From the NCBI GenBank assembly GCA_021204635.1, contig JAJPZB010000192.1:1191-33459 (forward strand): a stretch of 32,269 bases of DNA, written 5' to 3'. Source of the stretch: Opitutia bacterium. Lineage in GTDB: Bacteria > Verrucomicrobiota > Verrucomicrobiia > Opitutales > UBA953. Shown here one piece after another: positions 25,053 through 32,269 of the stretch (within the stretch, counting starts at the first letter, position 1; every line of letters begins with the position of its first letter). Under the pieces are notes generated by a model, which saw only the letters and a list, made by a program, of their open reading frames with translations, was not told the DNA's origin and ran no database searches. Made by a program: the position numbers and the translations under genes.

Positions 25053-25850
25053 ATGAAAAAACTTATCTCGTTGTGCGGATTGCTCTGCGGACTGCTCTTT
25101 TCAGTTGCGCAAGAGGCCTCGGCGGAGACGACTCTCCCGCCGAAAGAAAAGTTCTATCTCGTGCTCCTCGCAGGTCAGTCAAACATGGCAGGACGCGGAA
25201 TCATGACAGCGGAAGACAAAACGCCGTATGAGCGCGTGTTGGTGCTCGACAAAAGCGGAAAGTGGGTTCCGGCGCACGCTCCGCTACATTATGACATGCC
25301 GACTGCCGGAGTTGGTCCGGGCGACACGTTTGCAAAACTTTTGGCTAAGAGCGACCCGACAATCACCGTGGGCATTATCCCGACTGCATGCGGCGGCTCG
25401 AGCCTCGAAGTTTGGAAGCCCGGCGCATATTGGAAGCAGACGAAAAGCCACCCCTACGACGACGCTGTCGCGAGAACGCAAAAGGCGCTCGAGGTCGGCA
25501 CTTTGAAAGTAATTTTGTGGCATCAAGGAGAATCGGATTGCACACCCCAAAACGCAAAAACTTACGAAAAAGACTTAGATACCCTGATTAAGGATTTCAG
25601 GAAAAAATTCCACGCAGAAAATGTCCCCGTTATCATAGGGCAACTTTCAAAATTCCCAGGAGAAAAGTGGAGCAAAGAAAAATCTGCCGTAGATAAGGCG
25701 CAACAGGATGTGGTTCGCAAAAATCGCCCCGCGGCATTCGTAAAATCCGACGGCTTGAAATCCAATCCCGACAAACTTCACTTCGATCGCGACAGCCAAA
25801 TCAAGTTTGGCGAACGCTACTTCAAAGAATACCAAAAACTCGCGAAATAA
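25053..25850 (+). CDS. Secreted SGNH carbohydrate acetylesterase (SASA family)
   Basis: The protein has 265 residues with a signal peptide at 1-24 (ending EASA). Block I is LLAGQSNMAGRG with nucleophile S43. IPTACGGSSLEVW, WHQGESD (156-162) and the D240-x2-H243 pair in PDKLHFD complete the catalytic set of the sialate-O-acetylesterase/acetylxylan-esterase (CE6-like) group. It should remove O-acetyl groups from a glycan in the periplasm or outside. The frame extends back to 24993, but the ATG at 25053 gives the signal peptide at the right place. It lies 56 bases after the sugar dehydrogenase, suggesting it edits the uronic-acid polysaccharide, though diet-glycan use is equally possible. Confidence 0.9.
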   Translation: MKKLISLCGLLCGLLFSVAQEASAETTLPPKEKFYLVLLAGQSNMAGRGIMTAEDKTPYERVLVLDKSGKWVPAHAPLHYDMPTAGVGPGDTFAKLLAKSDPTITVGIIPTACGGSSLEVWKPGAYWKQTKSHPYDDAVARTQKALEVGTLKVILWHQGESDCTPQNAKTYEKDLDTLIKDFRKKFHAENVPVIIGQLSKFPGEKWSKEKSAVDKAQQDVVRKNRPAAFVKSDGLKSNPDKLHFDRDSQIKFGERYFKEYQKLAK

Positions 25851-25903
25851 TTGAATTTGCGCCGAGCGCGCCCCGCGACAATCACATTTCGCGCAAATTT
25901 AAA

Positions 25904-26020
25904 AATTTTTCCACAACAAAGCCGCAACAATTGCGTTTGTGGAGACAACATTGCGGCATTGTGGCGGCAACAAAGCTCCGCAGCCCTTGCGTTATCAATT
26001 CCCTTTGTTGTGAAAAAATT
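25904..26020. repeat. 117-base element bounded by 18-base inverted repeats
   Basis: The 18 bases at 25904-25921 (AATTTTTCCACAACAAAG) match the reverse complement of 26003-26020 with one mismatch. The 81 bases between are rich in GCAACAA and TTGTGGCGGC words but lack clear continued pairing. No target-site duplication is evident. It fills most of the gap between the esterase and recQ genes. It could be a MITE-like remnant, a long hairpin in the recQ leader or a terminator. Confidence 0.5.
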
Positions 26021-26041
26021 AGAGCCACGCGGCGGCGAAAT

Positions 26042-28204
26042 ATGGTAAAAACGCGCGCATTAGTCGTGGAAAATTCTCCGCAGAGCATTCTCAAAAAAGT
26101 TTTCGGGTTCGACAGTTTTCGCAAGCCGCAGGGCGAAATTGTCAACTCGCTGATTTTGCAACGCGACGCTCTTGTGGTCATGCCGACCGGTGGCGGAAAA
26201 TCGCTTTGTTATCAGCTTCCGTCGCTGCTTTTCCCGCACATCACGATTGTCGTCTCGCCACTGATTGCGCTGATGAAAGACCAGGTCGATGCGCTGCGGG
26301 CGCGCGGAATCCCCGCCGCGAGCCTGAACAGCACGCAGACTTTGCGGGAGCAAAACGAGGTTTTCGCGCAAATGGAATCCGGCGAGTTGAAGCTCGTTTA
26401 CATCGCCCCCGAGCGCTTCCGCGCGCGACGCTTTCTCGAAACGATGTCGCAAATGGAAGTCTCGATGTTCGCGGTTGATGAGGCGCATTGTCTCTCGCAG
26501 TGGGGGCACGATTTTCGCCCTGATTACCTGCGGCTTGGTGACGCGATCTCGATTTTCCGCCACCGCCCGGTTGTCGCGGCTTTCACGGCGACTGCGACCG
26601 AGAACGTGCGCGACGACATCAAGAAGCACTTGAAAATGCGGGATCCGGCGGAGTTTGTCGCCGGTTTCGCGCGCCCAAATCTCGCATTCAACATCAGGCA
26701 CATTTCGACGGGCACAAAGCGCGGCAACGAATCGAAAACGACGCTCCACGAGGCAAAACTCGCGCGTCTGCGGAAAATCATCGCCGCCCACCGCACGGGA
26801 ATAATCTATTGCGCGACGCGGAAAAGCGTCGAGCGCGTCGCCGACGATCTCGCCACCGACGGCGTAAATCTCGTCATGTATCACGGCGGCATGAACGATG
26901 TCGAGCGCAACGCCGCGCAAGACAAATTCATGTCGAGAGCCGCCGATGTCGCAGTCGCAACAAACGCGTTCGGCATGGGAATCGACCGCGCAGACATCCG
27001 CTTTGTCGCACACTACGAAATGCCCGGCAGCATCGAGGACTACTATCAGGAATCCGGCCGCGCGGGTCGCGACGGCGCGCCGGCTGTCTGCGAAATGCTC
27101 TTCAATCTTTCCGACAAGCGGGTTCAGGAGTTTTTCATCGACGGCAACAATCCCGATCGCGAGACAGTCGTCGATGTTTACGAAACTCTGCGAAAGCTCG
27201 CCGACAACGGAAACGAACTCCGCATTTCGCTCGATGATCTCGCGGAGCAAACGAAAATTTACGCGGGCAGGAAAATAAATCCCATGGCGGTTTCCACGAG
27301 CGTCGGCTTGCTCGTCCGCTACCACATGATCGAGCGCTTCGACATGGCGGGAACACGCATTCGCGGCACGCGCCTCTTGCACCCCGACATGAGTTGCGCC
27401 GAAGCTGCAATCCCGTGGAACGATCTCGCCGAGAAAAAGCAACTCGACCACGACAAACTCGACAAACTCATCGGCCTCGCCACGACAAACGTGTGCCGGC
27501 AAGAGGCAATTTTGCGATATTTCGGCGACATCGAAGCCGCGAAACCGTGCGGGAAATGCGACGTCTGCGCCTCGCAGAGCGACACCGCGCGACGCGTCCC
27601 CGACGTGGAAGAACTCATCATTGTCAAGAAAATTCTCAGCGGCGTCGCGCGCATGTCCACCCGCCACGGAAACGAGTTCACTCCTCGCGTCGGTCGCCTG
27701 CGCATAGCGAAATGCCTTCTCGGAAGCCGCAGCGAGGCGACGATTCAATCCGGCTGCACAAACCTTTCGACCTACGGAATTTTGAAAGGCGAAAACAAAA
27801 GGTACGTCATCGCGCTCATGGACGAATTGCTCCGCGAGGGCTTGCTCTCGACAACAGAGGGCGAATATCCGCTCTGCGGGCTGACAAAATTCGGCGTCGC
27901 CGTGATGTTTGGGAAAGAAAATTTCACGCTGCGCTGGCCCTCTCGCGACGGAGAGCCGGCGCCCGAGGCGGACGACGAAATCCCGCCACCGTCCGCGAGC
28001 CACGACGACAGCGCCGGCAAAATCCCGCGCCACATCACGGTCCCCCGCGACAAAGACGTGCTTTCACGCCGCGAAAAGGAATTTCTCAAAAAAATTGATT
28101 CGCACATTGGCGAAAAAAAGAGAAAAAAATCCGGAAGTTCTTCTCGCGGTAAAAAGAACAAACTCCCACCATGGCTTCTCGCGAAAATTCGCAGACACAC
28201 GTGA
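26042..28204 (+). CDS. recQ: ATP-dependent DNA helicase RecQ
   Basis: This superfamily 2 helicase has 720 residues from the ATG at 26042; the frame opens at 25931, but the extra 37 residues come from the inverted-repeat element and do not resemble RecQ. Motifs: TGGGKSLCYQ (Walker A, 49-58), DEAHCLSQWGHDFRPDY (146-162), AFTATATENV, and QESGRAGRDG (motif VI). The RecQ zinc site is intact: a cysteine near 484 and CGKCDVC near 502-508. A winged-helix RQC-like region follows (YGILKGENKRYVIALMDELLREGLL). No HRDC domain is recognised; the last 90 residues are acidic then strongly basic. It acts in recombination and replication-fork repair. No recJ or recO neighbour is present. Confidence 0.96.
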   Translation: MVKTRALVVENSPQSILKKVFGFDSFRKPQGEIVNSLILQRDALVVMPTGGGKSLCYQLPSLLFPHITIVVSPLIALMKDQVDALRARGIPAASLNSTQTLREQNEVFAQMESGELKLVYIAPERFRARRFLETMSQMEVSMFAVDEAHCLSQWGHDFRPDYLRLGDAISIFRHRPVVAAFTATATENVRDDIKKHLKMRDPAEFVAGFARPNLAFNIRHISTGTKRGNESKTTLHEAKLARLRKIIAAHRTGIIYCATRKSVERVADDLATDGVNLVMYHGGMNDVERNAAQDKFMSRAADVAVATNAFGMGIDRADIRFVAHYEMPGSIEDYYQESGRAGRDGAPAVCEMLFNLSDKRVQEFFIDGNNPDRETVVDVYETLRKLADNGNELRISLDDLAEQTKIYAGRKINPMAVSTSVGLLVRYHMIERFDMAGTRIRGTRLLHPDMSCAEAAIPWNDLAEKKQLDHDKLDKLIGLATTNVCRQEAILRYFGDIEAAKPCGKCDVCASQSDTARRVPDVEELIIVKKILSGVARMSTRHGNEFTPRVGRLRIAKCLLGSRSEATIQSGCTNLSTYGILKGENKRYVIALMDELLREGLLSTTEGEYPLCGLTKFGVAVMFGKENFTLRWPSRDGEPAPEADDEIPPPSASHDDSAGKIPRHITVPRDKDVLSRREKEFLKKIDSHIGEKKRKKSGSSSRGKKNKLPPWLLAKIRRHT

Positions 28205-28263
28205 CGCGCGATTGATTCTTTTCCCGCGCCCCGAAAAAACTGCCCCACCCCACCGGAAAAATC

Positions 28264-30207
28264 ATGAAAAAAGAAATCTCGTTTGTCGCCGCGCTGGCGT
28301 CAATTTGCGCAGTCGCGCCGGCATTTTCGCAGGAAGTTGCCGCAACAGTCCCGAGCGACAACGCCGCCACCAACGCCATTGTCGCGGAAACCGGCGGCAT
28401 AGTTGCGGAGGCAAAAATCTCCCGCGTCGTCGTGTTCCCGCGCGGTGCGAAAATCACGCGCACTGCGCGCGTCAAAGTCCACGCCGGCGCGCAGGAAATC
28501 ATTGTTGCAGGCACGCCGCGAGGCTTGCCGTTGCGGGTGTCGTCGTTCTCGGCATCGTTGCGGCTCCCCGGCGCGCGCGTCGCCACCGTCTCGCCGATGG
28601 TGGATTTTTCCCCTGCCGCCACCGACTCCGTTGTCGCGGCAGCCTTTGAAAAATATCGGGAAAAGCAGCTCGTGGTGGAGCGCCTCGCCGCCACCAAGCT
28701 CGCGCTCGAAACCTACCGCGAACGCCTCATAGACGCGCCGAATCCCACCACCGAGGCGAAAAAAACTCCGCCTGCGTTTGATGCCGCCGCATTCTCGAAG
28801 GCACTGCGTTTTTGCGAGGAAGAAAACCGCAAAACGCTCGAAGAAATTTCCGTGCTCGACGACAAACTCGAGCTCGCGAGAATCGACCTCGATGTCGCCA
28901 AAAGCGAGTACGACAAACTCGAAAGTTCCGCGCGACAGGCAACGCAGACCGTGCGCGTGAAGATTGTTGCCGACAACGATGCCGAGGGCGAAATCGATTT
29001 GAGCTACGATTCCCCCAACGCTTCGTGGCGACCGAGCTACGACGTCGTCGTGGATCCCGAGAAAAAAACCGCCACAATCGTGGCGTATGGCGTCGTCAGC
29101 CAGCAAACCGGCGAGGATTGGAACAACGTTCTCGTGACGCTCTCAACGGCGTTTCCCGACGCGGATGCCGACTTGCCCGAGTTCAGAAAAATCCTCGTAA
29201 CAGAGCGCTTCCCGCAGCGCGATGTCCCCATGCCCCTGCTCGCCACCGACAACAATGCCGCGCAACCAACTGCGAGAATGGCGACGCGCGCCATGGGCGC
29301 CACCAACCGCAAAGCCGCGAAAGTTGAGGTACCACCACAAAGCCGCACAATTCTCGGCAACGGTGGCGAAAGCGCGATCATTCTCGCCGACGGCACAACA
29401 ATCGAGAACGCGAGCGACATCCGCTATCGCGCCGGCAACTACATTTTCAAGAGCAACGGCGAAGTCCGGCAAGTCAGTGGCGAAAATGTTCGCGCATTGT
29501 CGCAGGAATTTGTCGAAACCGGCAGGCTCGACATTGCAGTCTCGCGCCTGCTCGACCCGTCGCGCAACCTGCACGGTCTCGATTTCCGCTACGAACTCGC
29601 GCGCGCCGCGACAATTGAATCCACGGGGATGCCGCGCCGATATTTGTTGTCAAGCGAAACATTTGCCGGCGATTTCTTCTGCCGCGTGATTCCCGCGCAG
29701 ACCGAGCGCGCGTATCAAATGCTCGCAGTGACAAACGGGAATTTCCGCCCGATTCTCGCCGGTCCCGCGAACATTTTCTACGGCGCGGATTTCATCGGCG
29801 ACATGGACATTCCGTTCACGGAAAACAAAGGCGTCGTCGAAATTCCGCTCGGCATCGACCCGCGCATTTCCGTGGAGCGCCAAAAAATAAATTCCGTGGA
29901 AACTGTCGGCACATTCACGTCCTCGCGCCGCAACAGCGTCGCCGTTTCCGTGAAAATCCGCAACCGCACGCCGGAGCAAATCCGCGTTGTCTGCGACGAC
30001 GCAATTCCCGTGAGCACGCAGGCTGAAATCGAGGTCTCGCCGCCGGATTTTTCGCCGTCTGCAAACTTGGATGAAAAAACGGGAATCGCGCAATGGGACG
30101 TCAAAATCGCGCCCAACGCGGAAATCGAGCTCTGCACCAAATACAAAATCGATTACCCCAAAGACTTCGCGATCGAGGAAACCGAGCATGCGCAAGCCGC
30201 GAAATAA
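28264..30207 (+). CDS. Secreted DUF4140/DUF4139 protein (mucoidy-inhibitor MuiA-like), first copy
   Basis: The 647-residue protein has a signal peptide (about 1-23, PAFSQ). An N-terminal beta domain (about 45-125) begins with SRVVVFPRGAKITRTARVKV, as in DUF4140. A coiled coil spans about 130-235. The C-terminal DUF4139 region has the family signature WRPSYDVVVD and QQTGEDWNNVLVTLSTAFP. Members are annotated as mucoidy inhibitor A from a Myxococcus/Escherichia capsule phenotype, but the molecular function is unknown. No catalytic residues can be identified. It lies 59 bases after recQ and 24 bases before a paralogue, with which it shares architecture but only modest identity. It is probably periplasmic or surface-attached. 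Confidence 0.9.
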   Translation: MKKEISFVAALASICAVAPAFSQEVAATVPSDNAATNAIVAETGGIVAEAKISRVVVFPRGAKITRTARVKVHAGAQEIIVAGTPRGLPLRVSSFSASLRLPGARVATVSPMVDFSPAATDSVVAAAFEKYREKQLVVERLAATKLALETYRERLIDAPNPTTEAKKTPPAFDAAAFSKALRFCEEENRKTLEEISVLDDKLELARIDLDVAKSEYDKLESSARQATQTVRVKIVADNDAEGEIDLSYDSPNASWRPSYDVVVDPEKKTATIVAYGVVSQQTGEDWNNVLVTLSTAFPDADADLPEFRKILVTERFPQRDVPMPLLATDNNAAQPTARMATRAMGATNRKAAKVEVPPQSRTILGNGGESAIILADGTTIENASDIRYRAGNYIFKSNGEVRQVSGENVRALSQEFVETGRLDIAVSRLLDPSRNLHGLDFRYELARAATIESTGMPRRYLLSSETFAGDFFCRVIPAQTERAYQMLAVTNGNFRPILAGPANIFYGADFIGDMDIPFTENKGVVEIPLGIDPRISVERQKINSVETVGTFTSSRRNSVAVSVKIRNRTPEQIRVVCDDAIPVSTQAEIEVSPPDFSPSANLDEKTGIAQWDVKIAPNAEIELCTKYKIDYPKDFAIEETEHAQAAK

Positions 30208-30231
30208 CCACGAAAAAGGAGATTTACAAAA

Positions 30232-31899
30232 ATGAAAAAATTTATCCACGCCGCTGTTGTCGCAATTGCGTTGTCGCCGCTTCTCGCCGCCGGCGAAGAA
30301 ATTTCGCACTCTGTCGCGAAGGCGGAAATTTTCACAGACCGCGCAGTTTTGACGCGCACGGGCACGGCGAATTTGAAAGAGGGTAGAAACGAAATCGTGT
30401 TCGCGGGCATTCGAGACAATGTAGATCTGCGCTCGATCCGCGTCGGCGACATCATGCCCGCCGACGTCGAAGTGCTCGGCGTCTCGTGGGAGCGCCACGT
30501 CTCGACAACCGTAGATAACGCGAAAATTGCCGAGTTAGAATCAAAGCTTTCCGAACTCGGGAAGCAGCTGTTTGTCGCGGAAAACGAGCTCGCGGCAACA
30601 GAGAAACTGCTGTCGCGCGCAGGCGATTTTTCAAAACTTTTTTCCGAATCCGTAAACGCGAAAGCCTTTGAAAACAGTGACGACAAACCCGCGCCGGACT
30701 GGGCAACAAACTCGGAGCAGCTCCGCGCTGAGTTGCAAAAACTCGCCACCACAAAGGCGGAACTCGACAGCCGCGTGAAAAAAATCAAGCGCGAAATCGA
30801 ACCCGTCGCCACCGAGCTCAACAAGATTTACGGTGGTGGCAACGCAAGGCGCTCGCTGAGCCTCGTGCTCGCGATAAACGCAAAGCAAAGCGAGAGCGCT
30901 CCAGTCTCTGTGGCGTACACGACGCGCACGGTTTCCTGGGAACCAAGCTACGATTTAAGTCTCGGCAACGGTGGCGACAGCGATGCCGAATTTGCCTATC
31001 GCGGGACGATTCGCCAGAACACCGGCGAGGACTGGAAGGGCGTGGCGATAACGCTTTCGACGGCGCAACCACAAATCAGCGCGCGCCCGCCGCGAGCCAC
31101 CACCATCTCGCTCTCGGGCAGAAAACTCGATAATCCCGACGAACGCGAAATCGTCGAAGTCGCAGCCGACAAGCCCGTGCCCGCCACTCTCTCACTCGCG
31201 CGAGCGGACGCGGGCGACAACGATGCCGAGACTGCCGGTCGCGACAATGCCGATTTTTCCGACGTTCGTGGTCGCGGCGCCACCGTCACGTTTGTGGTGG
31301 CGGGCACCCACGACGTCCCCACGGGTTCGCGCGAGCACCAAGTCGAAATCGCGCAGGAAAAGCTCGCGGTGCAGGAAACGCGCCTCGAGGCGGCGCCACG
31401 GTTGCGGGGCGATGTCTATTGGCGCGCGGAGCTGAAAAACGACGACGCGCGACCGATTGTCGCGGGCAAGTTGCGGGTCTGTCGCGACACCGGGTTTATC
31501 GGCATCGCGCAGCGGGAATACGTTCCGGCTGGGGCGACATTCGCGATTTTCGCGGGCGCGGAAAGCGGTTTGTCGGCGTCGTGCGAGACGCTCGCGCCGT
31601 TCAAGGAATCGGGCTCGGGCAAGTTTTTCTCGGCTTCGGAAACGACGGTTGAGGGCGACATCTACAAGATCGCGAATCTCACCACCAACCCGCGCAAAGT
31701 CCGCGTCCGCTCGCAAATCAAAGTTTCCGAGATCGACGACGTCAAAATTTCCATTCTCGACAAGCAGGAGAAACACATTCCCGCAACAACGCCGGGCTAC
31801 GTTCTCGAAAAGGAAACAGGCATGGTTTATTGGGACATCGAAGTTCCTGCCACCGGCGAGAAAACCCTGATTCTCACCACAAAGACCGAGCGCAAATAA
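30232..31899 (+). CDS. Secreted DUF4140/DUF4139 protein, second copy
   Basis: The 555-residue protein has a signal peptide (1-20, LSPLLAAG). Its plan is the same as in the preceding gene: an N-terminal beta domain opening with AKAEIFTDRAVLTRTGTANL, a coiled coil at about 95-195 (AELESKLSELGKQ, then LQKLATTKAELDSRVKK), and a DUF4139 domain with WEPSYDLSLG and RQNTGEDWKGVAITLSTAQP. It ends in a beta-rich segment (KTLILTTKTERK). A strong AAGGAG at 30216-30221, ten bases before the ATG, contrasts with the weak sites of most genes here and suggests efficient translation. Shorter loops make it about 90 residues shorter than its neighbour. The pair may form a hetero-oligomer; this is inference. Confidence 0.9.
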   Translation: MKKFIHAAVVAIALSPLLAAGEEISHSVAKAEIFTDRAVLTRTGTANLKEGRNEIVFAGIRDNVDLRSIRVGDIMPADVEVLGVSWERHVSTTVDNAKIAELESKLSELGKQLFVAENELAATEKLLSRAGDFSKLFSESVNAKAFENSDDKPAPDWATNSEQLRAELQKLATTKAELDSRVKKIKREIEPVATELNKIYGGGNARRSLSLVLAINAKQSESAPVSVAYTTRTVSWEPSYDLSLGNGGDSDAEFAYRGTIRQNTGEDWKGVAITLSTAQPQISARPPRATTISLSGRKLDNPDEREIVEVAADKPVPATLSLARADAGDNDAETAGRDNADFSDVRGRGATVTFVVAGTHDVPTGSREHQVEIAQEKLAVQETRLEAAPRLRGDVYWRAELKNDDARPIVAGKLRVCRDTGFIGIAQREYVPAGATFAIFAGAESGLSASCETLAPFKESGSGKFFSASETTVEGDIYKIANLTTNPRKVRVRSQIKVSEIDDVKISILDKQEKHIPATTPGYVLEKETGMVYWDIEVPATGEKTLILTTKTERK

Positions 31900-32269
31900 T
31901 CCCACCACCATCCCAAATCTCACCACCAACCCAAACTCGCGGCGTATGGGTTGGTGGTGAAAGTCTGGTCAGTGGTGGGAGTTGGGTTAGTGGTGGTGGT
32001 TGGGTTGGTGGCAGGGCTTTTTTCGTAGGGGTTGGTGGTGAAGCTTTGGGTTGGTGGCGGGGAGCAAAGTCAGGCGACGTTCAACCAACACACACCCTCA
32101 CCACTAACGTGGTTCCCTCCCGCTAACTTAGCGGGAGAATTACGTGTTTTCTAACCTCTCGCAACAAAGCCAACATTCCCGCCGCCGCTTAACCCAAGTC
32201 CCACCACCAACCCACCGCCACAGACCCAGATCTCACCACCAACACGCCACCACCAACCCATTCCTCACC
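31900..32269. repeat. CACCACCAACCC intergenic repeat, array C, with an inverted block
   Basis: No gene is seen in these 370 bases. Plus-oriented units lie at 31903 (CACCACCATCCC), 31921, 32099 (CACCACTAACGT), 32202, 32234 and 32248. Between them is an inverted block, read as GGGTTGGTGGTG or variants, starting at 31948, 31966, 31984, 32002, 32029 and 32048, with a period of exactly 18 for the first four. The junction places CACCACCAACCC (31921-31932) against GGGTTGGTGGTG (31948-31959), a perfect 12-bp hairpin with a 15-base loop just after the DUF4139 stop codon. The array runs to the end of the window and is probably cut. Confidence 0.95.
32097..32145. repeat. Palindromic intergenic element, copy 2
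   Basis: Arms CTCCCGCTAA (32117-32126) and TTAGCGGGAG (32128-32137) surround a single C, with outer self-complementary ACGT at 32107-32110 and 32142-32145. Relative to copy 1 (222-270), the stem differs only by one base pair (G-C for T-A), with both partners changed, and the outer arms are ACGT instead of CGCG. The left flank CTCACCACTAACGTGG is itself a variant CACCAC unit. The word CGCAACAAAGCCAA follows at 32160-32173, as it also occurs near copy 1. Confidence 0.7.

Noticed and set aside
25931..26041. N-terminal extension of RecQ
   Set aside because: The 37 extra residues are encoded by the inverted-repeat element and do not match RecQ; the ATG at 26042 fits the family.
26060..28033. 657-residue open frame antisense to recQ
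   Set aside because: RecQ on the other strand has every helicase motif. The antisense frame is Arg/Ala/Val/Glu/Asp-rich with no recognisable domain, a normal artefact of GC-rich third positions.
31830..32126. 98-residue open frame running through array C
   Set aside because: Gly/Val/Trp-rich translation of GGTGG repeats starting inside the second DUF4139 gene; no support as a gene.

Overview
The window is a high-GC bacterial chromosome segment that is densely coding. It probably comes from a Gram-negative, double-membrane member of the Verrucomicrobiota, possibly the Opitutales. This placement is an inference. It rests on a DksA/TraR protein with a long lysine/alanine-rich histone-like N-terminus next to lspA, a TPR-TPR-ExbB-ExbD-ExbD locus, secreted DUF4139 proteins, and zinc-free type L31/L36 ribosomal proteins. 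No rRNA or tRNA is present to confirm it. Many long open frames antisense to real genes are GC artefacts.

Layout. Positions 1-429 are non-coding, with CACCACCAACCC repeats, a palindromic element and a terminator. From 10619 down to 430, all on the minus strand, lie a histone-like/DksA fusion, lspA, a hotdog thioesterase, an outer-membrane barrel protein, a 1158-residue TPR protein, a second TPR-like secreted protein, an ExbB/TolQ-type channel and two ExbD/TolR-type proteins. The last five look like one envelope energy-transduction unit. Positions 10815-17737 (plus) hold valS, ileS, an AlkA-type DNA glycosylase and an Ogt-type O6-alkylguanine methyltransferase, the last two forming a small alkylation-repair pair. 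Positions 17810-22511 (minus) hold a branched-chain aminotransferase-like enzyme, a TrkH/KtrB potassium transporter, the L31B-L36 pair with its own promoter and terminator, and an MFS transporter. Positions 22694-31899 (plus) hold a UDP-hexosamine 4-epimerase and a nucleotide-sugar dehydrogenase (together a UDP-hexosaminuronic acid route like that of Vi antigen), a secreted SGNH esterase, RecQ, and two tandem secreted DUF4139 (mucoidy-inhibitor-like) proteins. Positions 31900-32269 are non-coding and again packed with the repeat and a second copy of the palindromic element.

The most unusual feature is the non-coding DNA. A 12-base unit, CACCACCAACCC, recurs with 14-19 base periodicity in three intergenic arrays. 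The G-rich strand of each unit can in principle form a two-tier G-quadruplex and contains the octamer GTTGGTGG, which matches the Chi consensus described for Haemophilus. Two homologous palindromic elements near the window ends differ by compensatory base changes. One array forms the C-terminal tail of the glycosylase and fills the leader of the methyltransferase gene, and the glycosylase leader has mutually exclusive hairpins. A second theme is the loss of zinc-ligand cysteines in L31, L36, DksA and the IleS C-terminus. I see no CRISPR, phage or transposase genes.
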